Notes under the pieces: generated by a model
Told to the model about the DNA's origin: nothing
Database searches by the model: none
The model's input: the letters and a program-made list of their open reading frames with translations, nothing else
Shown: positions 17,587 to 26,628 of the stretch, in pieces
Layout of the letters: each line of letters opens with the position of its first letter
Position numbering within the stretch: the stretch's first letter is position 1
Source of the DNA: DASXRA01 sp036506155
GTDB lineage: Bacteria; Actinomycetota; Actinomycetes; Mycobacteriales; Jatrophihabitantaceae
Assembly (NCBI GenBank): GCA_036506155.1
Contig: DASXSF010000037.1
Span: 88,473-152,472 of the forward strand
Reading direction: 5' to 3'
DNA: 64,000 nt
Position numbers and translations under genes: made by a program

Positions 17587-19169
17587 GAGAGGCGCTGCTC
17601 GGCGCCGGAGAACTCGTCAAGCTGGCGCTGCGCCGCGACCGGATCATGATTCCGGCCTGGGTCTACGCGCTCACCGCGACCGCGGCCTCAACGGCGTACA
17701 GCTTCGCCCACCTGTACGACACCCCCCAGTCGCGCTTGGAGTTCGCCGCCGGTGTCGCGAGCAATGCCTCGACGCTCGCCATGTACGGCCCGGTTCATGA
17801 TCCGAGTACGGTCGGCGGCCTGACGGCATGGCGGCTAGTCGCGATCGGGGCCACCCTCGTCGGCGTGATGAGCGTGCTCGTCGTGATGCGGCACACCCGG
17901 GCCGATGAGGAGGCCGGACGTCTCGAGCTGATCAGCGCTGGCGTCGTCGGCCGGCAAGCCGCCCTGGCGGCGGGCGTAATCGTAGCGGCGATCGCCAGCG
18001 TGGCTGTAGGTCTCGGCGCTGCGGTCGGGTTGATCGCGGTCGGCATGCCGGCGGCCGGCTCGATTGCCTTCGGCCTCGCCTGGTGCACAACCGGGCTGTT
18101 CTTCGCGGCTGTGGGCGCGGTCGCGGCACAGCTATCTGAGAGCGCCCGCACTGCGAACGGCATCGGCATCGGCGTGGTGGCCGTGGCGTACCTGATCCGC
18201 GCCGCCGCAGACGTCGGACCGTCATGGCTGTCGTGGGCGTCTCCGATCGACTGGGCGCAACAACTGCGTCCATTCGCCGGCGAGCGGTGGTGGGTCCTCG
18301 CCGTCGCGATCGCCGCGTCAGCGCTGATCGTTTGGGGCGGATTCGTCCTGGCCGCGCGGCGTGACCTCGGAGCGGGTCTGCTGCCGCCTCGGCCGGGTCC
18401 CGCGCGAGGCGATCTGCGCGGCCCGGTGGCGCTGGCCTGGCGGCTGCATCGGGGCACGCTGCTCGCGTGGACGGTCGGATTCGCCGTCTACGGGGTGGCG
18501 ATCGGTGGCCTCGCCGACGGCGTCACCGCGATCGTCGGCACCAGCGACAGCACCCGGAGGATCCTCACGGAGATGGGTGGCGAGAAGGGCCTCGTCGATG
18601 CGTTCCTGGCCGCGGCGATGGGAATCCTCGGCCTTGTGGTCGCGGGGTACGCGGTCCAGGCGGTGCTGCGGCTGCGCGTCGAGGCGACGGCGCTGCGGGC
18701 CGAACCCGTGCTGGCCACGCGCATCGGGCGCATCCGCTGGGCGTGGAGCCACGTCCTGTTCGCTGTAGCCGGCAGCATCGCGATCCTTACCGCGGCAGGC
18801 CTCGGCGCTGGGCTCGCGCACGGCCTGCGCTCGCATGACGTCGCCCGGCAACTGCCGCGAGTACTCGGTGCGGCACTCGTCCAGGTGCCGGCCACATGGG
18901 TGCTGGCCGGCGTGACACTCGCGCTGTTCGGACTGGCGCCTCGGTTCACGGCGGTCGCCTGGGGGGTGCTCGGCGCGTGGCTACTGCTCGGGCAGCTCGG
19001 TCCGGTGCTGAAACTCGCGCAATGGGCGATGGACCTGTCACCGTTCACGCACGTGCCGAAGCTGCCGGGATCGGCGCTGTCCCCGGCACCGCTGGTCGGG
19101 TTGACCGTCGTCGCCGCCCTTGCAGCGGCCGCCGGTCTGGGCGGATTCCGGCACCGCGACATCGGCTGA
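17583..19169 (+). CDS. ABC exporter permease (tetronasin-type)
   Basis: A 528-residue integral membrane protein with about twelve hydrophobic segments in two similar halves, each starting with a segment like LVKLALRRDRIMIPAWVY or LAWRLHRGTLLAWTVGF. That two-half layout is typical of the Rv1217c/TnrB3-type permeases of actinobacterial drug exporters. The ATG overlaps the end of the ATPase gene by four bases. Regulation is presumably by the divergent MarR-type protein. The 5' end of the longer open frame lies inside the ATPase gene and is rejected. Confidence 0.9.
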   Translation: MREALLGAGELVKLALRRDRIMIPAWVYALTATAASTAYSFAHLYDTPQSRLEFAAGVASNASTLAMYGPVHDPSTVGGLTAWRLVAIGATLVGVMSVLVVMRHTRADEEAGRLELISAGVVGRQAALAAGVIVAAIASVAVGLGAAVGLIAVGMPAAGSIAFGLAWCTTGLFFAAVGAVAAQLSESARTANGIGIGVVAVAYLIRAAADVGPSWLSWASPIDWAQQLRPFAGERWWVLAVAIAASALIVWGGFVLAARRDLGAGLLPPRPGPARGDLRGPVALAWRLHRGTLLAWTVGFAVYGVAIGGLADGVTAIVGTSDSTRRILTEMGGEKGLVDAFLAAAMGILGLVVAGYAVQAVLRLRVEATALRAEPVLATRIGRIRWAWSHVLFAVAGSIAILTAAGLGAGLAHGLRSHDVARQLPRVLGAALVQVPATWVLAGVTLALFGLAPRFTAVAWGVLGAWLLLGQLGPVLKLAQWAMDLSPFTHVPKLPGSALSPAPLVGLTVVAALAAAAGLGGFRHRDIG

Positions 19170-19272
19170 CCCGTACCACGATCGCGGTATCGCCGCCTGC
19201 ACCGTTACGCGGATGCCGTGCGGCGCCGGTGTGTCCTACCGTGCCAGGAGGGACGGAGGCACGTAGGGCACT

Positions 19273-20424
19273 GTGAGACGGACTCGGTGGGCGCATTCCG
19301 ACGCGCTACTCGCCGCCGGCGTGGCTGTGGTGACCGTGGCCGGCACCGCTCTCGCCGCGCGGCACCAACATGCCCACCGCGATCTTGACGTCGGCGGGTT
19401 CCTGCTGCTGTTCGCAGCCGCTGCCTGCCTGCTGGGCCGGCAGCGGTGGCCGGAGGCGGTGCTTGCGGGCACCTTCGTGGCGACGTTCGGCTACCTGTGG
19501 CTGGGCTACCCCGGCGGTCCGCTGTGGCTGCCGCTGATCGTCGCGTTCGGCTCCGCGCTCATGCTCGGACGGCGCGTCGCCGCGTACGTTGCTCTTCTCG
19601 CGGGCTTCGTTGCCGCGACCTGGCTGGACAGCGCCGTGCGCGGCAAACCTGGCCCCGGCATTGCCACCGTGCTGGGCCTTGCCGCGTGGCTGCTGGTGCT
19701 TGCGGCGGTGAGCGAGCTGATCCGCTATCGCGGCGAGCTACGCCGGGCGGCGCGGCGGCAGGAGGCCGAAGCGCGGCGTACCGAGCTCGAGTCGGCGCGC
19801 CGCCGGGCAAGCGAGGAGCGGCTCGACATCGCCCGAGAGCTGCACGACGTTCTCGCGCACAGCATCTCGATGATCAACGTCCAGGCCGGCGTCGCCCTCG
19901 AGCTGATCGACACACGCCCGCAGCAGGCCCGCGAATCGCTGGCGACGATCAAGCAGGCCAGCAAAGATGCGCTTGTCGAGGTGCAGGCAGTACTCGGCGC
20001 GCTGCGCCAGTCCGGCGAACACGCGGCCACCGCGCCGGCGCCGAGCCTCGCGGACCTCGACCGGTTGGTCTCCGGGGCGCGCGCCGCGGGCCTCGACGTG
20101 CGGCTGCGCCTGTCCGGCGACGCGCGGCCGCTGCCCGCCGGCACCGATCTCGCGGCGTTCCGGATCCTCCAGGAGTCGCTGACAAACGTGGTGCGGCACG
20201 CGGACGCGACCACCGTGCACGTCAGCGTGAGCTACGGCCCGCGTGAGCTGACCCTCGAGGTGATGGACGACGGCTCGGGCCGTGGCGCGGCGCGCGACGG
20301 CGGGTCCGGCATTGCCGGCATGCGGGAGCGCGCGGCGGCCCTCGGCGGCGAGCTGTCGACCGGCCGCGGGTTCGCCGGAGGATTCCGGGTGCGTGCCCGG
20401 CTGCCCCTGGACGGTGCCTCCTGA
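19273..20424 (+). CDS. Two-component sensor histidine kinase (HisKA_3, NarL-type)
   Basis: A 383-residue kinase. The N-terminal 150 residues hold four to six hydrophobic helices with short loops and no large extracellular sensor. A coiled-coil linker (about 155-180) precedes the HisKA_3 dimerisation and phosphotransfer helix, with His191 in ARELHDVLAHS. The C-terminal HATPase domain has an N box (LTNVVRHA), the DDGSG loop and GIAGMRERAAALGG. Kinases with small membrane sensors next to MacB/FtsX-type transporters usually sense cell-envelope stress or antimicrobial peptides together with the transporter. The response regulator starts within its last codons. Confidence 0.93.
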   Translation: MRRTRWAHSDALLAAGVAVVTVAGTALAARHQHAHRDLDVGGFLLLFAAAACLLGRQRWPEAVLAGTFVATFGYLWLGYPGGPLWLPLIVAFGSALMLGRRVAAYVALLAGFVAATWLDSAVRGKPGPGIATVLGLAAWLLVLAAVSELIRYRGELRRAARRQEAEARRTELESARRRASEERLDIARELHDVLAHSISMINVQAGVALELIDTRPQQARESLATIKQASKDALVEVQAVLGALRQSGEHAATAPAPSLADLDRLVSGARAAGLDVRLRLSGDARPLPAGTDLAAFRILQESLTNVVRHADATTVHVSVSYGPRELTLEVMDDGSGRGAARDGGSGIAGMRERAAALGGELSTGRGFAGGFRVRARLPLDGAS

Positions 20425-21083
20425 TCCGGCTGGTACTCGCCGACGACCAGGCGCTGGTGCGCGCCGGATTCGCCGCCCTGCTCGACGCACAGGACGATAT
20501 GCAGGTCGAGGGCGAGGCAGCCGACGGCGCTGAAGCAGTGCGCCTCGTCCGGGAGCAGTTGCCGGATGTCGTGCTCATGGATATCCGCATGCCCGGCACC
20601 GACGGCCTCGCCGCCACGCGTGCCATCGCGTCCGACCCGGCCCTTGCCGGGGTCCGCGTCATCGTGCTCACCACGTTCGAGCTGGACGAGTACGTCTTCG
20701 AAGCGTTGCGCGCGGGGGCAACGGGTTTCCTCGTCAAGCACACCGAACCCGCCGAGCTGATCCGGGCGGTCCGCACGGTGGCCGCCGGCGACGCGTTGCT
20801 GTCGCCGAGCGTCACCCGACGGCTGATCGCCGAGTTCGCCGACCGGGCAAAGGAGCCCCCCACGCCGGCGCGCCTGGATGCGCTGACCGACCGGGAACGT
20901 GAAATCGTGGCCGTGGTAGCACAGGGGCTGTCCAACGACGAGATCGCAGCCAAGCTGTATTTGAGCCCCGCGACCGTCAAGACGCACGTCAACCGGGCGA
21001 TGTCCAAGCTGGCGGTGCGCGACCGGGCCCAGCTCGTGGTACTCGCCTACGAAGCGGGGTTGGCCCGCCCCGGGTGGAGTTGA
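20421..21083 (+). CDS. LuxR/NarL-family response regulator (probable CTG start)
   Basis: A 220-residue regulator: receiver domain (about 1-120, acidic pocket ADDQ, phospho-acceptor Asp54 in LMDIRMPGTDG, switch Lys in FLVKHTEP) and a LuxR-type helix-turn-helix (about 152-215; LTDREREIVAVVAQGLSNDE, TVKTHVNRAMSKL). Homologous sequence begins IRLVLADDQ, and the only plausible initiator before it is a CTG at 20421 that overlaps the kinase stop codon (CTGA), in the way ATGA or GTGA usually does. The first ordinary start (GTG at 20457) would delete the acidic pocket, so it is unlikely. It probably activates the two ABC genes that follow. Confidence 0.9.
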   Translation: MIRLVLADDQALVRAGFAALLDAQDDMQVEGEAADGAEAVRLVREQLPDVVLMDIRMPGTDGLAATRAIASDPALAGVRVIVLTTFELDEYVFEALRAGATGFLVKHTEPAELIRAVRTVAAGDALLSPSVTRRLIAEFADRAKEPPTPARLDALTDREREIVAVVAQGLSNDEIAAKLYLSPATVKTHVNRAMSKLAVRDRAQLVVLAYEAGLARPGWS

Positions 21084-21113
21084 TACTGCGGTTGCGGTAG
21101 CGCAGGAGACCGC

Positions 21114-21899
21114 GTGCGGCGGACGACGATGCGGCGGCTGATGGCGACGATCGTCTGCATGACGACGACTATGACGCGTGCCGCCGCTCGTGCCGTGCAC
21201 GCGACCAAGAGTTACGGACAGGGTGAGACGGCGGTGCTCGCTCTCGACGACGTAAGCGTGGATCTGCCCGAGGGGCGGTTCACCACGATCATGGGACCGT
21301 CCGGATCAGGTAAGTCAACGCTGCTGCACTGCCTGGCCGGCCTGGACGCGCTGACGTTCGGGCAGGTGTTCCTCGGCGGCGTCGACCTCGGCGAGTTGAC
21401 GGACCGGCAGCTGACCCTGTTGCGACGCACGCAGATCGGATTCGTCTTCCAGTCCTTCAACCTGGTGCCGACGCTGTCCGCGCTGGAGAACATCCAGCTG
21501 CCGCTGACCCTGGCCGGAGCCAAGCCGGATCGGAGCTGGCTCACGGCCGTCGTCGACACAGTGGGCCTCGCCGACAGGCTGCACCACCGGCCCTCCGAAC
21601 TGTCCGGGGGGCAGCAGCAGCGCGTCGCCGTGGCCCGCGCGTTGGTGGCCAAGCCGGCGATCATCTTCGCCGACGAGCCGACCGGCAACCTCGACTCGCG
21701 AAGCGGCGCCGACGTGCTCGGATTCCTTCAGCAAGCATGCCGCGAGCTAGGCCAGACGATCGTGATGGTCACCCACGACCCGGTGGCGGCGAGTTTCGCC
21801 GACACCGCGGTCTTCCTCGCCGACGGCCACATCGTGGACGCCGTCGAGCGGCCCACGCCGGAGCTCGTCCTCGACCACATTAAGCGGTTGGGGGCGTGA
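21114..21899 (+). CDS. MacB/LolD-type ABC transporter ATP-binding protein
   Basis: A 261-residue ATPase. Walker A is GPSGSGKST, the Q loop is FVFQSFNLVP, the signature is LSGGQQQRVA, Walker B is IIFADEPTGNLD and the switch His is in VTHD. This is the MacB/LolD/FtsE class, whose partners are FtsX-like permeases that transmit force across the membrane rather than form a channel. The GTG at 21114 has AGGAG (21104-21108) five bases upstream; ATGs at 21159 and 21171 would match typical N-termini better and remain possible. The permease GTG overlaps its stop (GTGA). Confidence 0.93.
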   Translation: MRRTTMRRLMATIVCMTTTMTRAAARAVHATKSYGQGETAVLALDDVSVDLPEGRFTTIMGPSGSGKSTLLHCLAGLDALTFGQVFLGGVDLGELTDRQLTLLRRTQIGFVFQSFNLVPTLSALENIQLPLTLAGAKPDRSWLTAVVDTVGLADRLHHRPSELSGGQQQRVAVARALVAKPAIIFADEPTGNLDSRSGADVLGFLQQACRELGQTIVMVTHDPVAASFADTAVFLADGHIVDAVERPTPELVLDHIKRLGA

Positions 21900-24451
21900 T
21901 GCTAAGGGTCGGCTTCTCCGAGGTGTGGTCGCACAAGCGCCGCCTCGCCGGCAGCATGATCGCCGTTGTGCTCGGGGTGGCGTTCCTCGCCGGAACGCTT
22001 CTCCTCGGCGACACGCTCAAGGCGAACTTCGACAAGCTGTTCACAACGGCGAACGGCAGCACCGACGTGATCCTGCGCGGCTCGACGCAGATCGGCTCAG
22101 ACATCAACCAGAGCCGCTCCGGCGTAGACGCCGCGCTGCTCGGCCTGGCCAGGTCGACGCCGGGGGTGGCCGATGCCGAGCCGTACGTCCAAGGCTTCGG
22201 GCAACTCGTCGGCAGCAACGGCAAGCGCATCGGCGGCAACGGGCCGCCCACGACCGCCGCGAACTGGGTCGGCGTTCCCTCGCTCAATCCATACCGGATC
22301 GTCGCAGGGCATGCGCCGCAGGCGGACAACGAGGTGGTGATCAACCGGGGCGCGGCCAAGACGGCGAAGCTGCACCTTGGCGACACCACCACGCTGCTGA
22401 CGCCCCGGCCGATACGGGTCACCATCGTCGGCATCTCGACGTTCGGGACGGCCGATGGCTTCGGGCCGTCCACGTTCACCGCGATGACGCTGCACGCGGC
22501 GACGACCTACCTCACTGACGATCCGAACAAGGTCACCCAGATCCTGATCAAGGCAGCGCCAGGGGTCGCGTCGCAGCAGCTGATCGGCGAACTGCAGCCG
22601 CGCCTGCCGGGTGGGGTGCAGGCCATCACGGGCACCGATCTCGCCAACGAGAACATCAGCGACATCAACAGCGGGTTCCTCGGCTTCCTGCGCAACGCGC
22701 TGACCGGATTCGCCGTGATCGCGCTGCTGGTCGCGGTGTTCAGCATCTACAACACGTTCTCCATCCTGGGAGCACAGCGCTCACGCAGCTCCGCTTTGCT
22801 CCGGGCGATCGGGGCCACCCGCCGGCAGGTCGTGACGGTGGGCCTGAGCGAGGCGCTCGCAGTCGGCGTGGTCGGCTCGCTGGCCGGGTGGGCCGCCGGC
22901 ATCGGCATCGCAGCCGGCCTCAAGGGTGTGTTCGGCGGGTTCGGGTTCGCGCTGCCGGCCGGCGGGCTGGTATTCCGGGCGAGCAGTGCTGCGATTGCCA
23001 TGCTCGCCGGCATCGCCGCCACGCTCGTCGCCGGCATCCTGCCGGCGCTGCGCTCTTCGCGAGTGCCGCCGGTCGCAGCGCTGCGCGACCAGGCGGCCGA
23101 GCCGCGCAGTGTTTCCGGGCGCCGGGCGGCACTCGGCGGGGTGACGACGGCAGGCGGCGTGACCACGCTGGTGCTCGCCGCCGCGCGGCCCGGGCCGGTG
23201 GCTCTTGCGGTGGCGGGCGCTGTGCTCGCCCTGGTCGGCATGGTGGTGTTGGGACCGGTGGTTGCCCGCCCTGCGGCGGTCACGCTCGGCGCGCCCATCG
23301 CGCGGATGCGCGGCATCACCGGAACGCTCGCGCGGGAAAACGCGATGCGCAACCCGCGGCGCACGGCGGCCACCGCCTCGGCGTTGCTGATCGGGGTAGC
23401 CGTTGTGGCAATGTTCACCGTGGTGGCTGCGTCGCTCAAGGCATCGGCCGCACACGGCGTGGACCGGGCGCTGACCGCCGACATCGTGGTCGACACGCCT
23501 GGCTTCGGCGGCGGCGTGAGTTCACAGCGCGGCCGCCTCGACCCGACAATCGGCGCGCGACTGTCCACTGTGGACGGCGTTCAGGCGGCCACCGGTCTCA
23601 GCGGGGGCGACGCCTTGATCGACGGCAAGGCGCACGCCGTTACCGTGGCTGACCCGGCTCGGGTGGGCGATGTCCTCGATCTCGGCGTCACGTCCGGTGC
23701 GCTGAGCGCCATGACGAGCGCGTCGCTCGCGGTGTCGGCCGATGCCGCCAAGAGCAACCATTGGCACGTCGGGTCGACAGCGCCGATCACGTACCCGGAC
23801 GGCGCCCACGGCACGGTCACCGTCGCGGCGATATACAGCCATCCTGACATCACCGGCGACTACCTGCTGACCGCAGCGGGATGGGCACCGCACACCGACC
23901 AGGCCGTCGTGTCCAAGGTCCTGGTCAAGTTGCGGCCCGGCACAGACGTCGCAGCTGCCAAGGACGACATCGCCGCGGCGACCAGCGGCTACGGCGCGCC
24001 CCGGGTCCAGGACCGGTCCGAGTACCGGGCCAGTGCCACGGCCGGCGTCAGCACGTTCCTCGGGCTGATCTACGTGATGCTCGCCCTGGCGATCGTGATC
24101 GCGCTGATGGGCATCAGCAATACCCTGTCGCTGTCCATCCACGAGCGCACCAGGGAACTCGGCCTGCTGCGCGCCGTTGGCCAGACCCGCGGGCAGGCCC
24201 GTGCGATGGTGCGGTGGGAGTCGGTGCTGGTCGCGGTGTTCGGGACGGTCGGCGGCATCGGGCTGGGCGCGCTGCTTGGCTGGTCGCTCGTGAAGGCCGC
24301 CGGCAGCACGACGCTCTCGGTGTTCACAGCACCGCCCGCGCAGCTTGCCGCGTTTGTCGTGGTCGGCGCGGTGGCGGGCACGCTGGCGGGCATAAGGCCC
24401 GCCCGGCGCGCCGCGCGACTGTCCGTGCTGCGGGCGATCAGCGCGGAGTGA
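21896..24451 (+). CDS. FtsX-like ABC transporter permease
   Basis: An 851-residue permease with duplicated FtsX cores. The first has a transmembrane helix at about 20-40, a large extracytoplasmic domain to about 260 and three helices to about 400. The second half has two further helices, another extracytoplasmic domain (about 500-710) and three C-terminal helices. The motif ALLRAIGATRRQV in the first core and LGLLRAVGQTRGQA in the second mark the FtsX repeats. Together with the ATPase and the upstream two-component system it forms a sensing and detoxification module of the kind that protects against envelope-active peptides. The exact substrate is unknown. Confidence 0.93.
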   Translation: MMLRVGFSEVWSHKRRLAGSMIAVVLGVAFLAGTLLLGDTLKANFDKLFTTANGSTDVILRGSTQIGSDINQSRSGVDAALLGLARSTPGVADAEPYVQGFGQLVGSNGKRIGGNGPPTTAANWVGVPSLNPYRIVAGHAPQADNEVVINRGAAKTAKLHLGDTTTLLTPRPIRVTIVGISTFGTADGFGPSTFTAMTLHAATTYLTDDPNKVTQILIKAAPGVASQQLIGELQPRLPGGVQAITGTDLANENISDINSGFLGFLRNALTGFAVIALLVAVFSIYNTFSILGAQRSRSSALLRAIGATRRQVVTVGLSEALAVGVVGSLAGWAAGIGIAAGLKGVFGGFGFALPAGGLVFRASSAAIAMLAGIAATLVAGILPALRSSRVPPVAALRDQAAEPRSVSGRRAALGGVTTAGGVTTLVLAAARPGPVALAVAGAVLALVGMVVLGPVVARPAAVTLGAPIARMRGITGTLARENAMRNPRRTAATASALLIGVAVVAMFTVVAASLKASAAHGVDRALTADIVVDTPGFGGGVSSQRGRLDPTIGARLSTVDGVQAATGLSGGDALIDGKAHAVTVADPARVGDVLDLGVTSGALSAMTSASLAVSADAAKSNHWHVGSTAPITYPDGAHGTVTVAAIYSHPDITGDYLLTAAGWAPHTDQAVVSKVLVKLRPGTDVAAAKDDIAAATSGYGAPRVQDRSEYRASATAGVSTFLGLIYVMLALAIVIALMGISNTLSLSIHERTRELGLLRAVGQTRGQARAMVRWESVLVAVFGTVGGIGLGALLGWSLVKAAGSTTLSVFTAPPAQLAAFVVVGAVAGTLAGIRPARRAARLSVLRAISAE

Positions 24452-24457
24452 GCGGTG

Positions 24458-25153
24458 TCAGTACGGGTCGGGCGTGGCGCGATGGCCGAATATGCGGGCG
24501 GCGCGCAGCGCCACCTTGATCGCGAGGTTACGCAGCCACCACGGCAACTCGGCGAGCATCCTGGCCCGGTCCCGCGCCGCCGGCGGCGCCACCTCGAACC
24601 TGGCGAGCGAGCCGGTGCGGCGTTGGTAGCGCAGCCGGCGTCCGGCTAGCACGTGCCGCAGCAGCGCGAGGGTGACCCCAACCGACGAGAACGCGTCGTG
24701 CACCAGCACGGTGCCGCCTGGCGGCACATGGGCGACCCAGCGCAGGTCGTCGGCGACTGTCCAGTAGTCGTGCTTGCCGTCGATATAGAGCATGTCGATG
24801 CGTTCTGTCCATTGTGGACGGATCGCAGTGCTCCGCTCTGCGATCAGCTGGACCGCGTCGCGCAGCCCGGCGGCGTCGAGGTTCGCCTCGAACTGTGTCC
24901 GGGTGGCCGTGCCGCCGAACATCGGTCCCTCGACGAACGGGTCGATCGCGACGACCCGCGCGCCCGCCTGGCAGGCCGCCGCGCCGAGCACCAGGGTCGA
25001 GCGGCCTTGGTGGCTGCCTATTTCGACGATCGTCCCGCCGGGCGGCACCTCACGCGCCACCTGCCACAACGCGCACGCCTGGTCGCGATGCAGCCATCCG
25101 CCGATGGCCCCGGCGCGCGCCCACATATCGGCGAAGCGAGTATCGATGCGCAC
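24458..25153 (-). CDS. Class I SAM-dependent methyltransferase (Methyltransf_24 type)
   Basis: A 231-residue Rossmann-fold protein. The SAM-binding motif I is VEIGSHQGRST, the acidic end of strand 2 is VVAIDPF, and the segment DMLYIDGKHDYWTVADDL carries the metal or substrate Asp/His of the TylF/CmcI-like class. Relatives act on sugars, macrolides or cell-surface glycans. The position beside flippase and glycosyltransferase genes suggests glycan methylation, which is inference. It is convergent with the permease gene (6 bases apart) and divergent from the lipoprotein hydrolase (41 bases). Confidence 0.82.
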   Translation of the reverse strand: MRIDTRFADMWARAGAIGGWLHRDQACALWQVAREVPPGGTIVEIGSHQGRSTLVLGAAACQAGARVVAIDPFVEGPMFGGTATRTQFEANLDAAGLRDAVQLIAERSTAIRPQWTERIDMLYIDGKHDYWTVADDLRWVAHVPPGGTVLVHDAFSSVGVTLALLRHVLAGRRLRYQRRTGSLARFEVAPPAARDRARMLAELPWWLRNLAIKVALRAARIFGHRATPDPY

Positions 25154-25194
25154 AGGTTATCGCCCCTCTGCTTTCCGTACGGCAGGATGCACGC

Positions 25195-26628
25195 ATGATC
25201 AGGACAACGACGTCTGCACTCGTGGCTGTCGCCCTCACCCTGACCGCGTGCTCGGTGCACACGTCGACGCCGCTGACCAAGCGGCAGCGCAGCGTCCAGG
25301 CGACGAGCACGAACGTGCCACTCAGAGACTGCGCCGCGCAATGCACGGGCACGATCAACGGTGCCGCATACGAGATCAAGCTGCCCCAGCACTGGAACGG
25401 CACGCTGCTGCTGTACTCGCACGGCTACCGGTTCGCGCAGCCGGCGCCGCCCGACTTCGCCGCGGTCGACACCAAGGCGCAGGTGTCGTCCACCGACGAG
25501 GACGGCACGGGTGCCGACCCGCTCAGCCAGGACCTGTTGGCGGCCGGCTATGCGCTTGCCGGCTCGGCGTACAAGTCCAACGGCTGGGCCGTGGCCGACG
25601 GCGTACAGGCCGGCGAGGACCTGCATGCGAAGTTCGTCTCGCTTGTCGGCACGCCGCTGCGGACCTATGTGTGGGGCGACTCGCTCGGCGGATTGATCAC
25701 CGAGATCCTCGCCGAGCAGAACCCGACATGGGTCGACGGCGCGGCACCGATGTGCGGGGCGCTCGCCGGTCCCAACGTCAACTTCGACCTCGCCCTCGAT
25801 GTGGCGTACGCGGTGAAGGCGCTCATCGATCCCGACCTCAAACTCACCGGTTACACCAGTGCCGCCGACGCGTCCGCGAACTGGCAGCGTGCCGCGCAAC
25901 TGGTCGAGAAGGCGGCGGCAGACGTCGGGGGCGGCGGCACCGCAAAGGTGCTGTTCATCGGCGCTCTGGCCGACGCGCCGAACAAGACACATACCTACGA
26001 CGGCGCCGACCTCACCTCGCAGGTCAAGGCGCGCGTCGAGGCGCTGCTCACCGCATTGGCGTTCGGCACCAGCGGGCGCTACGAGATCGAGCAGCGCGTC
26101 GCCGGCAACCCGTCCGACAACACGAAAGCCGACTACGCCACGCGCATCAGCACCGATGAGGCCACGGCGATCGCGACCGCGGGCGGCAACATCAGCGCAC
26201 TGCTGAGCAAACTGAAGGCGGTGCCGCGGGTCAGCGCTGACCCGGCCGCCCGTGCCGCCTTCGAAAAGCTCGGCGACACCACGGGCGACCTGAGCATCCC
26301 GACCGTGACCATGCACACCGAGTTCGACCCGTTGGTGATCGTCCAGAACGAGCAGGTCTTCGCCGAACGCGTCCAGTCCCACAATGACAACGGCAGGCTG
26401 GTGCAGCTGTACATCGCGCCGCCCGCGACCTACCCCGAGTCGACCGGTGCGCCTTACGGCGCCGGACACTGCGTGTTCTCCGACCAGCAGCGGGAGGCCC
26501 TGGTCACGACGCTCGACGGCTGGGTGCGCAACGGCGTCTACCCCGTGGCAGCCGGTATCGCCGCCCGGTTCGGTGCCGGCCTGGACCCGTCCTACGTGCC
26601 GACGGCCTGGCCGGCCGCCGCGAGCTGA
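25195..26628 (+). CDS. Lipoprotein alpha/beta-hydrolase
   Basis: A 477-residue exported protein. The N-terminus has a short signal peptide ending in the lipobox LTAC with Cys19, so the mature protein should be anchored to the outer face of the membrane. The strand-turn LLLYSHGYRF and the nucleophile elbow GDSLGG (Ser163) mark an alpha/beta-hydrolase. Candidate Asp and His residues lie in HTEFDPLV and GAGHCVF near the C-terminus. Mycobacterial and streptomycete relatives are annotated as secreted hydrolases or DUF6351-like proteins, and the substrate is unknown. The 3' end overlaps the convergent flippase gene by 37 bases. Confidence 0.83.
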   Translation: MIRTTTSALVAVALTLTACSVHTSTPLTKRQRSVQATSTNVPLRDCAAQCTGTINGAAYEIKLPQHWNGTLLLYSHGYRFAQPAPPDFAAVDTKAQVSSTDEDGTGADPLSQDLLAAGYALAGSAYKSNGWAVADGVQAGEDLHAKFVSLVGTPLRTYVWGDSLGGLITEILAEQNPTWVDGAAPMCGALAGPNVNFDLALDVAYAVKALIDPDLKLTGYTSAADASANWQRAAQLVEKAAADVGGGGTAKVLFIGALADAPNKTHTYDGADLTSQVKARVEALLTALAFGTSGRYEIEQRVAGNPSDNTKADYATRISTDEATAIATAGGNISALLSKLKAVPRVSADPAARAAFEKLGDTTGDLSIPTVTMHTEFDPLVIVQNEQVFAERVQSHNDNGRLVQLYIAPPATYPESTGAPYGAGHCVFSDQQREALVTTLDGWVRNGVYPVAAGIAARFGAGLDPSYVPTAWPAAAS

